Assembly (NCBI RefSeq): GCF_014483895.1 | Contig: NZ_CP059987.1 | Span: forward strand, 744,001 to 808,000 | DNA from: Protaetiibacter sp. SSC-01 | Lineage (GTDB): Bacteria; Actinomycetota; Actinomycetes; Actinomycetales; Microbacteriaceae | Reading direction: 5' to 3' | Length of the DNA: 64,000 bases | Part shown: positions 51,852-59,924 of the stretch, in pieces | Numbering within the stretch: position 1 is the stretch's first letter | How the letters are laid out: each line of letters starts with the position of its first letter | The notes under the pieces: generated by a model | What the model was told of the DNA's origin: nothing | What the model saw: only the letters and a program-made list of their open reading frames with translations | Databases searched by the model: none | Position numbers and translations under genes: made by a program

Positions 51852-52468
51852 CCGCCGTCGAGACCTTCACGCTGTCGCTCGCGCCGCAGTGGTGGCCGCT
51901 CGGCGACGGCAGCGACCCGATCGACGCCGTCATCGACGTGCTCATCGAGCGCCTCGCACCGGAGCTCGCGCCCGCCGAGGAGCGCGGGCTGCGGGCGAGC
52001 CTCGCGGTGCACGCCGAGTGGGCCCGCACCCTCGCCCCCGGTCAGCGTCGCAGCTACGCGCTCGTGCGCGACCCGGAGACGGCGCGAGCGGATGCGCTGC
52101 TCAGCTGGCGCTACGGCGAGGCCCCCGAGGGCGCCTATGAGCACATGCTCGCGTCGGCTCGGGCCCAGACGTCGACCGACACGGTCGAGCTCGTCGACCC
52201 GAGCGTCGTCGAGACCCGGGTGCCGCTCGGGCGTGCGATCGTCGTGCACGACGTCGCGTACGCGCGCACGCCGGGCGTGCAGCGCCCCGCGCGCGAGCGC
52301 TGCATCGTCGCGGTGTTCTTCGACGACAGCGACGCCCTGCTCGAGCTGACGGTGTCGACGATCGACCTCGCGCTGTTCGACGACCTGCCCGAGTACGTCC
52401 TGCGGCTCGCCGCGGGGGAGGAGCTCACCGCACCGGGCTACCCTGAGCCGGTCGAAGGGACATCATGA
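51848..52468 (+). CDS. Hypothetical acidic protein; C-terminus supplied by a repeat element
   Basis: The product is 206 residues, with no membrane segment or signal peptide, and I do not recognise it. It is acidic and globular, with W-W-P-L-G-D-G near the start. Placed directly after a candidate secreted protein and translationally coupled to it, it could be a chaperone or immunity protein. The last nine residues, Y-P-E-P-V-E-G-T-S, are read from a 19-bp intergenic-type repeat (52441-52459), so the original C-terminus was probably different. The stop overlaps the next ATG. Confidence 0.65.
   Translation: MTAVETFTLSLAPQWWPLGDGSDPIDAVIDVLIERLAPELAPAEERGLRASLAVHAEWARTLAPGQRRSYALVRDPETARADALLSWRYGEAPEGAYEHMLASARAQTSTDTVELVDPSVVETRVPLGRAIVVHDVAYARTPGVQRPARERCIVAVFFDDSDALLELTVSTIDLALFDDLPEYVLRLAAGEELTAPGYPEPVEGTS
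52441..52459 (+). repeat. Intergenic-type palindromic repeat inside a coding sequence
   Basis: CCCTGAGCCGGTCGAAGGG matches the common CCCTGAGCCTGTCGAAGGG repeat except for one base. It encodes P-E-P-V-E-G and at the same time provides GAAGGGA as ribosome-binding site for the ATG at 52465. Confidence 0.75.
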
Positions 52469-53091
52469 CCCGCATCCGCTTCGCGCTCCCGGGCAGCTGG
52501 GCGCGCATCCCGCTCGAGTCCGAGGCGACGGCCCTCCGCGCCGTGCGCAAGCTCACCGAGCAGGTGACGGGCCGCAAGGAGGAGCTCGCGACCCTGCGTG
52601 CCGAGCTGCGCGCTCGGTTCACGGGCGTGGTCGAGGCCGCGCGCGAGGGCGGAGCCGAGGAGCTCTACATCGGCCTCGAGCTCGTGCCCGGCATCCCGCT
52701 GCCGGCCTGGGCGGCCGTGTTCCCCGCGGATCCCGCTCAGCTCGACCTCGCATCCGTCGGCTTCGCCGACCTCACGCGCGGCGTCGACTTCGCCGTGGGC
52801 GATGCACCCGAGGGCGGCAGCAGCGAGACGATCGACGACCCGCGCTCGCGCGTGCGCGCCGTGCGCCACGCGTGGCGGCGCACGACCGACGTCTCGCACG
52901 ACGGCGTGGAGCGCAGCTTCGAGCTCGTCGAGGCCGACTACTGGGTGGCCGCGGCCGACCCGAACCGCGTCGCGCTCATCACCTTCTCGACGGCACTCGC
53001 CGAGTACGAGGAGGAGATGCTCGAGCTCTTCGACGCCGTGATCGGCACGCTGCGGTGGCCCGTGCCGGAGGATGCGACGGCGAACGCGTGA
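52465..53091 (+). CDS. Hypothetical T7SS-associated soluble protein
   Basis: The product is 208 residues without membrane segments. The opening F-A-L-P-G-S-W-A-R-I-P-L followed by a helical L-T-E-Q-V segment and then beta-rich sequence with V-P-G-I-P-L-P-A is a pattern I have seen in small actinobacterial proteins near secretion genes, but I cannot name the family. A chaperone or immunity role is only a guess from position. Its ribosome-binding site lies in the repeat at 52441-52459, and its stop overlaps the next GTG. Confidence 0.65.
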   Translation: MTRIRFALPGSWARIPLESEATALRAVRKLTEQVTGRKEELATLRAELRARFTGVVEAAREGGAEELYIGLELVPGIPLPAWAAVFPADPAQLDLASVGFADLTRGVDFAVGDAPEGGSSETIDDPRSRVRAVRHAWRRTTDVSHDGVERSFELVEADYWVAAADPNRVALITFSTALAEYEEEMLELFDAVIGTLRWPVPEDATANA

Positions 53092-53969
53092 CCTGGCTGG
53101 GCATCGGCTCCGCCGTCATCCTGCTCCTCGCGGTCGCGGCGGCCGGCGTCGCACGGATGCGGCTGTGGGGCGCCCGCCTGCGCCCCGGCGCGCCGTCGCC
53201 GACCCCGCCCGACGGCCCGCTCGTCTTCGCCGCGACGACGATGCGCGCACCCTTCTACGAGGTCGTGCCGCTCCTCGCCGACTGGATGCTGCGCGGCGTC
53301 GTCGTCGTCGAGCGCATCGGGGCGTACCACCCGCCCTCGTCGCAGGGCAGGTCGGCGGCCGGACCCATCTGGCGGTTCACCGCGGGACCCGCGATCGCCG
53401 CCGTGCACCCCGTGGAGGCGCGCATCCTCGTCGCGATGTTCGGAGGCGTGCCGCATCCGGGCCTCACGGTCGTCGTCGAGCGCGAGGATGGCGAGTGGCG
53501 CGATCGCGTGCACGCGGCGGCGCTCGAGGCGCGCGACCTGCAGCGCTCCGGCTTCGGCGAGGAGCGCGCCCGCCTCGCCTGGCTGCGCGTGCTGCTCGTC
53601 GTGGTCGTGGGGCTCGCCGCACTCGGCGTGATCGTCGGGGCCTTCCGGGCCGGCGGCGACGTCGGCGCCCTCGCATGGCTCACGATCGGCGTGGCGATCG
53701 TCGCGGCGGTCGGCATGATCGTGCCCCTGCTGCCGCCCAAGCCCGAGGCGGAGCGGCGCTACCTGCAGGCGGTGCGCGACCTCGAGGCGTGGGCGCGCAC
53801 GACCGACTCCCCACGGCCGGAGCTCGGCGGGTGGGCGATGCTGTGGGGCCTTCCTGGGCGGTGGCCGCAGACGCTCCCGGAGGAGGTCGCGAGCCTCGAC
53901 GGCATGGATCGCTGCTTCATCCGCGGCGACCTCGCCCGGAACGTGCCGGAGCCCAACACCTACAACTGA
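53088..53969 (+). CDS. Hypothetical membrane protein (DUF2207-like layout)
   Basis: The product is 293 residues. One membrane segment lies at the N-terminus (about 3-20) and two more at about 165-185 and 192-215, with soluble parts between (about 25-160) and after (220-293). The arrangement resembles small DUF2207-type or TIGR04222-like membrane proteins, but I see no diagnostic motif. It is coupled to the upstream gene (GTGA) and is the last gene of this translational unit. The next gene has its own TACTCT box. Confidence 0.6.
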   Translation: MTWLGIGSAVILLLAVAAAGVARMRLWGARLRPGAPSPTPPDGPLVFAATTMRAPFYEVVPLLADWMLRGVVVVERIGAYHPPSSQGRSAAGPIWRFTAGPAIAAVHPVEARILVAMFGGVPHPGLTVVVEREDGEWRDRVHAAALEARDLQRSGFGEERARLAWLRVLLVVVVGLAALGVIVGAFRAGGDVGALAWLTIGVAIVAAVGMIVPLLPPKPEAERRYLQAVRDLEAWARTTDSPRPELGGWAMLWGLPGRWPQTLPEEVASLDGMDRCFIRGDLARNVPEPNTYN

Positions 53970-54029
53970 ATCGCCCGCCTCGCTGGGCTACTCTCGTGAC
54001 GGGCGGAGGCCCACGACCGGGAGGTGACC

Positions 54030-54656
54030 GTGGCGGACGAGGACGACGGCTTCATCGGGATGCCGCCCGGCATCTTCGACTCGGGCACGTTCAAGCTGCC
54101 GCCCAAGGCCGAGCGCCCGCGCACGCCCGAGCGCGAGGAGATCGTCTTCGTGCCGACGGTGCCGGGCATGCCCGTGCCGGCCCCCGCGGAGCCCGAGGTC
54201 TCGCACGAGACGCAGCGCGCGATCCCCGACCCGACCGACTCCCCCTACGCCGCCCCCGTCGTGCCGCCGCCGTCCGCGGCATCCGCCCCTCCCGCGCCTC
54301 CTGCTCCCGCGCCTCCTGCGCCCGCACCCGCCGGCTGGCGCCTCGTGCTCGCCGACGGCAGCGAGATGCCCGTGAACCGCAGCGTCATCATCGGCCGCAA
54401 CCCCGCCGACTTCGAGGCCTGGCCGGGGGCCGTGCTGCTGCCGGTCGACGACACGACGCAGTCCGTGTCGAAGACCCATGCCGTCTTCGAGGTCGACGAC
54501 TCGGGCCTCTGGGTGCACGACCTCAACTCGACGAACGGCGTGTGGGTCGTGCACGGCGAGGACGTCACCGAGGTGGCGCCCGGACGCCGGGTCAACGTGC
54601 CCACGGGCTCGAGCGTCGAGCTCGGCGACTACGTGCTGAGCGTCCGCCGGGGCTGA
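54030..54656 (+). CDS. FHA-domain protein, last gene of the T7SS-like locus
   Basis: The product is 208 residues. The N-terminal 100 residues are disordered and end in a Pro/Ala stretch. The FHA domain (about 105-205) has I-I-G-R-N, S-K-T-H and D-L-N-S-T-N-G. It is a paralogue of the first gene of the locus, sharing an A-W-P-G-A insertion and the same motif spacing. Of two in-frame GTG codons, 54030 is preferred because GGGAGG lies 5 bases upstream; 54024 would place the site on top of the start. A TACTCT box at 53990-53995 suggests its own promoter. Confidence 0.83.
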   Translation: MADEDDGFIGMPPGIFDSGTFKLPPKAERPRTPEREEIVFVPTVPGMPVPAPAEPEVSHETQRAIPDPTDSPYAAPVVPPPSAASAPPAPPAPAPPAPAPAGWRLVLADGSEMPVNRSVIIGRNPADFEAWPGAVLLPVDDTTQSVSKTHAVFEVDDSGLWVHDLNSTNGVWVVHGEDVTEVAPGRRVNVPTGSSVELGDYVLSVRRG

Positions 54657-54693
54657 CGAGGGCGGCGCGACGTCAGCGCGCGGGTTGCGGTGA

Positions 54694-54699
54694 TATCCT
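54694..54699 (+). promoter_or_regulatory. Extended -10 promoter of the leu leader
   Basis: TGA-TATCCT (a TGN-extended -10) ends 7 bases before the leader-peptide ATG at 54707, so the leader is probably translated from a leaderless mRNA. Confidence 0.6.
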
Positions 54700-54706
54700 C
54701 GACCCC

Positions 54707-54751
54707 ATGCTCGCTCGGCACCTCCTCCTTCCTCGCCGCGACGAGGTCTAG
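54707..54751 (+). CDS. leuL: Leucine leader peptide of the leuCD attenuator
   Basis: A 14-codon open frame reads [14 protein letters not shown], with three consecutive Leu codons (CTC CTC CTT) among four Leu. It starts 7 bases after an extended -10 box, ends in TAG, and its last codons overlap the first arm of a perfect 11-bp hairpin. This is the form of an amino-acid leader peptide: shortage of charged Leu-tRNA would stall the ribosome on the Leu run and change the downstream fold in favour of leuCD expression. Confidence 0.78.
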   Translation: MLARHLLLPRRDEV

Positions 54752-54793
54752 CCCCCGGCCTCCCTCGTCGCGGAGTCCGCCCGCCCCCGAGGG
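54736..54793 (+). promoter_or_regulatory. Transcription attenuator ahead of leuCD
   Basis: CCGCGACGAGG (54736-54746) pairs perfectly with CCTCGTCGCGG (54763-54773). The 5' arm can instead fold on CCTCG (54731-54735), and the 3' arm (CCCTCG, 54762-54767) can pair with CGAGGG (54788-54793). These mutually exclusive stems are what attenuation needs. Confidence 0.68.
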
Positions 54794-54833
54794 CACAGCG
54801 GCCGACAACGAACCGATGAAGGAACCCGCACCC

Positions 54834-56327
54834 ATGAGCACCGTCTCCGACACCGAGACCACTTCTGCCATCAGCATCCCCGACCGTCCGCGCACGCTGG
54901 CCGAGAAGGTGTGGGACGCGCACGTCGTCGCCAAGGGCGAGAACGGCGAGCCCGACCTCATCTACATCGACCTGCACCTCGTGCACGAGGTCACGAGCCC
55001 GCAGGCGTTCGACGGCCTGCGCCAGGCCGGCCGCCCCGTGCGGCGCCCCGACCTGACGATCGCGACCGAAGACCACAACACCCCGACGATCGGCATCGAC
55101 AAGCCCATCGCCGACCTCACGAGCCGCACCCAGATCGAGACGCTGCGCCGCAACGCCGAGGAGTTCGGCATCCGCCTGCACTCGCTCGGCGACGTCGAGC
55201 AGGGCATCGTGCACGTCGTCGGCCCGCAGCTCGGCCTCACGATGCCGGGCATCACCGTCGTCTGCGGCGACTCGCACACCTCGACCCACGGCGCGTTCGG
55301 CGCGATGGCCTTCGGCATCGGCACGTCCGAGGTCGAGCACGTGCTCGCGACCCAGACGCTGCCGCTCAAGCCGTTCAAGACGATGGCCATCACGGTCGAG
55401 GGCGAGCTGCGCCCCGGCGTCACGGCGAAGGACATCATCCTCGCGGTCATCGCCAAGATCGGCACGGGCGGCGGCCAGGGCTACGTGCTCGAATACCGCG
55501 GCAGCGCCATCCGCTCCCTCTCGATGGAGGGGCGCATGACGATCTGCAACATGTCGATCGAGGCGGGCGCCCGCGCCGGCATGGTCGCGCCCGACGAGAC
55601 CACCTTCGAGTACGTCAAGGGCCGCCCGCACGCGCCGCAGGGCGAGGACTGGGATGCCGCGGTCGCGTACTGGAAGACGCTCGCGACCGACGAGGGCGCC
55701 GCGTTCGACGCCGAGGTGTTCCTCGACGCGAACGAGCTCGAGCCCTTCGTGACGTGGGGCACGAACCCCGGCCAGGGCGTCTCGCTGTCGGAGACGGTGC
55801 CCGACCCGGCGACGATCGCCGACCACAACGAGCGCGCCGCCGCCGAGCGCGCCCTCGAGTACATGGACCTCGAGGCGGGCACCCCCATGAAGCACATCAA
55901 GGTCGACGCCGTCTTCATGGGTTCGTGCACGAACTCGCGCATCGAGGACCTGCGGGCGTTCGCATCCGTCATCAAGGGCCGCAAGAAGGCCGACGGCGTG
56001 CGCGTCATGGTCGTGCCGGGCTCGGCGCGCGTGCGCATCGAGGCCGAGGCCGAGGGCATCGACAAGATCGTCGAGGAGTTCGGCGCCGAGTGGCGCTTCG
56101 CCGGATGCTCGATGTGCCTCGGCATGAACCCCGACCAGCTCGCGCCGGGGGAGCGCTGCGCATCCACCTCGAACCGCAACTTCGAGGGCCGCCAGGGCAA
56201 GGGCGGACGCACGCACCTCGTGTCGCCGCTCGTCGCCGCCGCGACGGCGATCCGGGGCACCTTGTCAAGCCCGTGGGACCTCGAGAACGCGAGCGATACC
56301 GTGCGTGTCGAGGAGGTGTCGGCGTAA
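54834..56327 (+). CDS. leuC: 3-isopropylmalate dehydratase large subunit
   Basis: This 497-residue aconitase-family protein has the three [4Fe-4S] Cys in F-M-G-S-C-T-N-S-R and G-C-S-M-C-L-G-M, plus T-E-D-H-N-T-P and [12 protein letters not shown] active-site segments. With LeuD it isomerises 2- to 3-isopropylmalate in leucine synthesis. The ATG at 54834 is chosen because the family N-terminus (L-A-E-K-V-W-D-A-H) follows soon; AAGGA lies about 10 bases upstream. Expression is probably controlled by the upstream leader peptide. The stop and the leuD ATG overlap by one base. Confidence 0.95.
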   Translation: MSTVSDTETTSAISIPDRPRTLAEKVWDAHVVAKGENGEPDLIYIDLHLVHEVTSPQAFDGLRQAGRPVRRPDLTIATEDHNTPTIGIDKPIADLTSRTQIETLRRNAEEFGIRLHSLGDVEQGIVHVVGPQLGLTMPGITVVCGDSHTSTHGAFGAMAFGIGTSEVEHVLATQTLPLKPFKTMAITVEGELRPGVTAKDIILAVIAKIGTGGGQGYVLEYRGSAIRSLSMEGRMTICNMSIEAGARAGMVAPDETTFEYVKGRPHAPQGEDWDAAVAYWKTLATDEGAAFDAEVFLDANELEPFVTWGTNPGQGVSLSETVPDPATIADHNERAAAERALEYMDLEAGTPMKHIKVDAVFMGSCTNSRIEDLRAFASVIKGRKKADGVRVMVVPGSARVRIEAEAEGIDKIVEEFGAEWRFAGCSMCLGMNPDQLAPGERCASTSNRNFEGRQGKGGRTHLVSPLVAAATAIRGTLSSPWDLENASDTVRVEEVSA

Positions 56328-56923
56328 TGGACAAGATCACCGTGATCGAGGGCGTCGCCGTGCCGTTCCGCCGCTCGAACGTCGACACCGACCAGATCAT
56401 CCCGGCCCAGTTCCTCAAGCGCGTCACCAAGACGGGCTTCGACGACGCGCTGTTCTACTCGTGGCGCCAGGACCCCGACTTCATCCTCAACCAGCCCGCC
56501 TACGAGGGCGCCAAGATCCTCATCACGGGCCCCGACTTCGGCACGGGCTCGAGCCGTGAGCACGCCGTGTGGGCCCTTCGCGACTTCGGCTTCGCCGCCG
56601 TCATCTCGCCGCGCTTCGCCGACATCTTCCGCGGCAACTCCGGCAAGCAGGGGCTCCTCACGGGCACCGTGCCCGAGGAGACCGTCGAGGAGCTCTGGGA
56701 GATCCTCGAGGCGCAGCCGGGAATGAACGCCACGGTCGACCTCGTTGAGAAGACGGTGACGGTCGGCGACCTCACAGTTCCGTTCGACATCGACGACTAC
56801 ACTCGGTGGCGACTGCTGGAGGGGCTCGACGACATCGGCCTCACACTGCGCGACGAAGCGCGGATCACCGAGTTCGAGACCACCCGCGAGAGCTGGCGGC
56901 CCCGGACTCTCCCCATCCGCTAA
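56327..56923 (+). CDS. leuD: 3-isopropylmalate dehydratase small subunit
   Basis: The product is 198 residues, the usual length. [14 protein letters not shown] near residue 18 and [12 protein letters not shown] near residue 65 are the swivel-domain motifs of LeuD. It forms the dehydratase with LeuC. AGGAGG lies 10 bases before the ATG, and the start overlaps the leuC stop, so the subunits are made in equal amounts. murA follows after 27 bases. Confidence 0.96.
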   Translation: MDKITVIEGVAVPFRRSNVDTDQIIPAQFLKRVTKTGFDDALFYSWRQDPDFILNQPAYEGAKILITGPDFGTGSSREHAVWALRDFGFAAVISPRFADIFRGNSGKQGLLTGTVPEETVEELWEILEAQPGMNATVDLVEKTVTVGDLTVPFDIDDYTRWRLLEGLDDIGLTLRDEARITEFETTRESWRPRTLPIR

Positions 56924-56950
56924 GGCCCCAGGGCCCCATATGACCAGGAA

Positions 56951-58330
56951 GTGAACTTGGACTCAGTCGCGATGAACCTCGCGCGCGACGCCCAGAAGGC
57001 GGGTCAGCGCGTCGGGCTGACCGCCGACAGCATCGTCATCGAGGGCGGCAAGCCGCTCGTCGGACGGATCGAGGTGCGCGGGGCCAAGAACCTCGCCACC
57101 AAGGCGATGGTCGCGGCTCTGCTGGGCGACAGCCCCAGCCTGCTGCAGAGCGTGCCCGAGATCAGCGACGTCGACGTCGTCACGCGCATGCTCGGCGCCT
57201 ACGGTGTGGGCGTCTCGCAGCCGGCCGAGGGCGAGCTGCTGCTCGACCCCGCGAACGTCGAGAAGGCGCACTTCGCGCAGATCGACGCGCTCGCGGGCTC
57301 CTCGCGCATCCCGATCCTGTTCTGCGGGCCGCTCCTGCACCGCCTCGGCGAGGCGCTCATCCCCGACCTCGGCGGGTGCCGCATCGGCGACCGCCCGATC
57401 GACTTCCACATGGATGCGCTGCGCGCGTTCGGCGCGATCGTCGACAAGAGCTACGAGGGCATCCGCATCACGGCCCCCAACGGGCTCACGGGCGCGAAGA
57501 TCGAGCTGCCGTACCCGAGCGTCGGCGCGACCGAGCAGGTGCTGCTCACGGGCGTGCGCGCGAAGGGCGTCACCGAACTCAAGAACGCCGCGATCGAGCC
57601 CGAGATCATGGATCTCATCGCGATCCTGCAGAAGATGGGCGCGATCATCTCGGTCGAGCCCAACCGCACGATCTTCATCGAGGGCGTCGACCGTCTCGAC
57701 GGCTACACGCACCGCGCGATCTTCGACCGCAACGAGGTCGCGAGCTGGGCCTCTGCGGCCCTCGCGACGAACGGCGACGTGTTCGTCGGCGGTGCGCAGC
57801 AGCAGGAGATGATGACGTTCCTCAACGTCTTCCGCAAGGCGGGCGGCGGGTTCGACATCCAGAAGGACGGCATCCGCTTCTTCCGTGCGGGCGAGCTCAA
57901 GCCCGTCGTCGTCGAGACGGATGTGCACCCCGGCTTCATGACGGACTGGCAGCAGCCGCTCATCGTCGCGCTCACGCAGGCCAACGGCACCTCGATGGTG
58001 CGCGAGACCGTGTACGAGAACCGGCTCGGCTTCACGAAGGCGCTCATCGAGATGGGCGCCGACATCACCGTGCACGAGAACGGCCTCGAGTCGCCCGACT
58101 GGCGCGTGCCGCGTCGTCCGCTCGAGCAGGTCGCCGTCATCAACGGCCCGACTCCGCTGCGCGGCGCCGACGTCATGGTGCCCGACCTGCGCGGCGGCTT
58201 CAGCTACCTCATCGCCGCGCTCACGGCCGAGGGGCGCTCGACGGTGTCGAACGTCGGCATCATCGCGCGCGGGTACGAGCGTTTCGTGCTCAAGCTCGAG
58301 CAGCTCGGCGCGGACTTCACGCTCGGCTGA
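56951..58330 (+). CDS. murA: UDP-N-acetylglucosamine 1-carboxyvinyltransferase
   Basis: This 459-residue EPSP-synthase-fold enzyme catalyses the first committed step of peptidoglycan synthesis. The active-site Cys is Cys143 in G-G-C-R-I-G-D-R-P-I-D-F-H; because it is Cys and not Asp, fosfomycin sensitivity is expected as far as the target is concerned. Other motifs are R-G-A-K-N near residue 43 and D-L-R-G-G-F near the C-terminus. The GTG at 56951 has a CAGGA site. The N-terminus is about 25 residues longer than in E. coli. The stop overlaps the next ATG. Confidence 0.95.
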   Translation: MNLDSVAMNLARDAQKAGQRVGLTADSIVIEGGKPLVGRIEVRGAKNLATKAMVAALLGDSPSLLQSVPEISDVDVVTRMLGAYGVGVSQPAEGELLLDPANVEKAHFAQIDALAGSSRIPILFCGPLLHRLGEALIPDLGGCRIGDRPIDFHMDALRAFGAIVDKSYEGIRITAPNGLTGAKIELPYPSVGATEQVLLTGVRAKGVTELKNAAIEPEIMDLIAILQKMGAIISVEPNRTIFIEGVDRLDGYTHRAIFDRNEVASWASAALATNGDVFVGGAQQQEMMTFLNVFRKAGGGFDIQKDGIRFFRAGELKPVVVETDVHPGFMTDWQQPLIVALTQANGTSMVRETVYENRLGFTKALIEMGADITVHENGLESPDWRVPRRPLEQVAVINGPTPLRGADVMVPDLRGGFSYLIAALTAEGRSTVSNVGIIARGYERFVLKLEQLGADFTLG

Positions 58331-59103
58331 TGGCGCAGACGGCTCAGCCCCCGCGCCGCAAGCGGGAGAAGACCTTCGGGTGGCGTGTGCTCGCGGCGGT
58401 CGTGATCCCGTGGCTCCTGCTCATCTCGCGCTACCGCATCCGCGACGGCCACAAGATGCCGCGCACGGGCGCCGTCGTGCTCGCGCCGAACCACTACTCG
58501 AACCTCGACCCGGTGACGACGGGCTACATCGTGTGGAAGCTCGGCCGCGTGCCGCGCTTCCTCGCGAAGGCGAGCGTCTTCAAGGTGCCGGTCGTCGGGT
58601 CGATCCTGCGCGCGACCGGCCAGATCCCCGTCGAGCGCCAGGCCGGCGGGCGCAACACGCAGTCGCTCCAGGAGGCCGCTCGCCTCGTCGACGACGGCCT
58701 CGCGCTCATCATCTACCCCGAGGGCACCCTCACGCGCGAGCCCGACCTGTGGCCCATGCGCGGCAAGTCGGGTGCCGTGCGGATGGCGCTCGAGCACGGC
58801 GTGCCGATCGTGCCGATGGCGCACTGGGGTGTGCAGCACATCCTGCCGCGCTACTCGAAGAAGGTCAGCCTCTTCCCGCGCAAGACGATCGACGCGATCG
58901 TCGGCGACCCCGTCGACATGTCGCCGTGGATCGGCAAGCCCATCACGCACGAGCTGCTCGCCGAGGCGACCGAGGCCGTCATGGTCGAGATCACGAAGCT
59001 CCTCGAGCAGCTGCGCGGCGAGACGGCGCCGGAGGGCCGCTGGGACCCGACGGCGCACGGTCAGTCGGAGATCGGCCGCTTCGACACCCCGCCCTCGGCC
59101 TGA
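58330..59103 (+). CDS. 1-acyl-sn-glycerol-3-phosphate acyltransferase (PlsC family)
   Basis: The product is 257 residues. One N-terminal hydrophobic segment (about 18-35) precedes the acyltransferase motifs N-H-Y-S-N-L-D (H-x4-D) near residue 57 and Y-P-E-G-T-L-T-R near residue 130. It makes phosphatidic acid from lysophosphatidic acid, or acylates a related lipid. The start overlaps the murA stop (TGATG). Its 3' end overlaps the convergent EI24 gene by 43 bases, which is unusual and leaves no room for a terminator. Confidence 0.92.
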   Translation: MAQTAQPPRRKREKTFGWRVLAAVVIPWLLLISRYRIRDGHKMPRTGAVVLAPNHYSNLDPVTTGYIVWKLGRVPRFLAKASVFKVPVVGSILRATGQIPVERQAGGRNTQSLQEAARLVDDGLALIIYPEGTLTREPDLWPMRGKSGAVRMALEHGVPIVPMAHWGVQHILPRYSKKVSLFPRKTIDAIVGDPVDMSPWIGKPITHELLAEATEAVMVEITKLLEQLRGETAPEGRWDPTAHGQSEIGRFDTPPSA

Positions 59104-59897
59104 GGCCCGCCCGGCGCATCCGACGGCCCGACGGGCTCGCCCAGCATCCGTCGCGCGAGGTGCGTGCCGCCCGCGACCGCGGCGGGCATCGACAGCACCG
59201 CGCCGAGCGGCACGAGGTAGCACAGCTGCACCGCGAGACCGAAGCCGAGCCGCCGCCAGCGCCAGCGGCGGTGCACCGCGCGACGTGCCCCGGCATCCAT
59301 CCCGCGCACCTGCATCGCCTGCAGCGTGAACTCGCGCGAGATGATCGTCGCCGTGAAGATCACGCCGATGACGGCGGATGCGATCGAGCCGACCACGGGG
59401 ACGAGGCCGATGAGGAAGATGGCCGCGGCACCCAGCACCGAACGGGCGACGATGCCCGACATGTCGCCGAGCGAGCGCCAGAACCCCGGGCCCTCGGCGC
59501 GCGCCACCTCGCCGTAGCTCTCGTCGACGATCGTGCCGATGCGCTCGTAGATCGGACCGCCGATCGTGAGCGCGAGCGCCGTGAACACGCGCGCCGAGAG
59601 CACGCCCGCGCCGATCACGAGCGCCGTACCCACGACGACCCGCAGCGCGACGCGCCATCCGGCATCCCACGTCTCAGCGAACGGCGTGATCGCCGCCGCG
59701 ACCGGGTCGATGAACACGAGCAGCGCGGCGAGGCCGCCGAACAGCACGATGCCCGCGATCGCCGCCGGCAGCAGGCCGAACATCATCGTGCCGACGTGAT
59801 GGCGCCAGAAACCGAATCCCGTCCACAGCGACCCGAAGCCCGCCGCGAGCTCGCGCGCGGCGCCGCCGACGGCGCGGGGCGGGGATGGCGTGGTCAC
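59061..59897 (-). CDS. EI24-domain (CysZ-like) membrane protein
   Basis: The product is 278 residues with four or more membrane segments (about 35-65, 85-115, 150-190, 220-245). The layout and the V-G-P-I-Y-E-R-I-like segment G-G-P-I-Y-E-R match the EI24/CysZ family, whose characterised members transport sulfate or act in membrane stress. The function here is not known. The GTG start has a TAGCCT box 6 bases upstream on the minus strand and is probably leaderless. It is divergent from gpsA with only 27 bases between. Confidence 0.82.
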   Translation of the reverse strand: MTTPSPPRAVGGAARELAAGFGSLWTGFGFWRHHVGTMMFGLLPAAIAGIVLFGGLAALLVFIDPVAAAITPFAETWDAGWRVALRVVVGTALVIGAGVLSARVFTALALTIGGPIYERIGTIVDESYGEVARAEGPGFWRSLGDMSGIVARSVLGAAAIFLIGLVPVVGSIASAVIGVIFTATIISREFTLQAMQVRGMDAGARRAVHRRWRWRRLGFGLAVQLCYLVPLGAVLSMPAAVAGGTHLARRMLGEPVGPSDAPGGPQAEGGVSKRPISD

Positions 59898-59903
59898 GCG
59901 CCC

Positions 59904-59918
59904 AGGCTAGGGGAGAAT
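59904..59918. promoter_or_regulatory. Divergent leaderless promoters of the EI24 and gpsA genes
   Basis: On the minus strand TAGCCT (59909-59904) ends 6 bases before the GTG at 59897. On the plus strand GAGAAT (59913-59918) ends 6 bases before the GTG at 59925. Both -10 elements fit in the 27-base gap. Confidence 0.55.
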
Positions 59919-59924
59919 GGTCGG

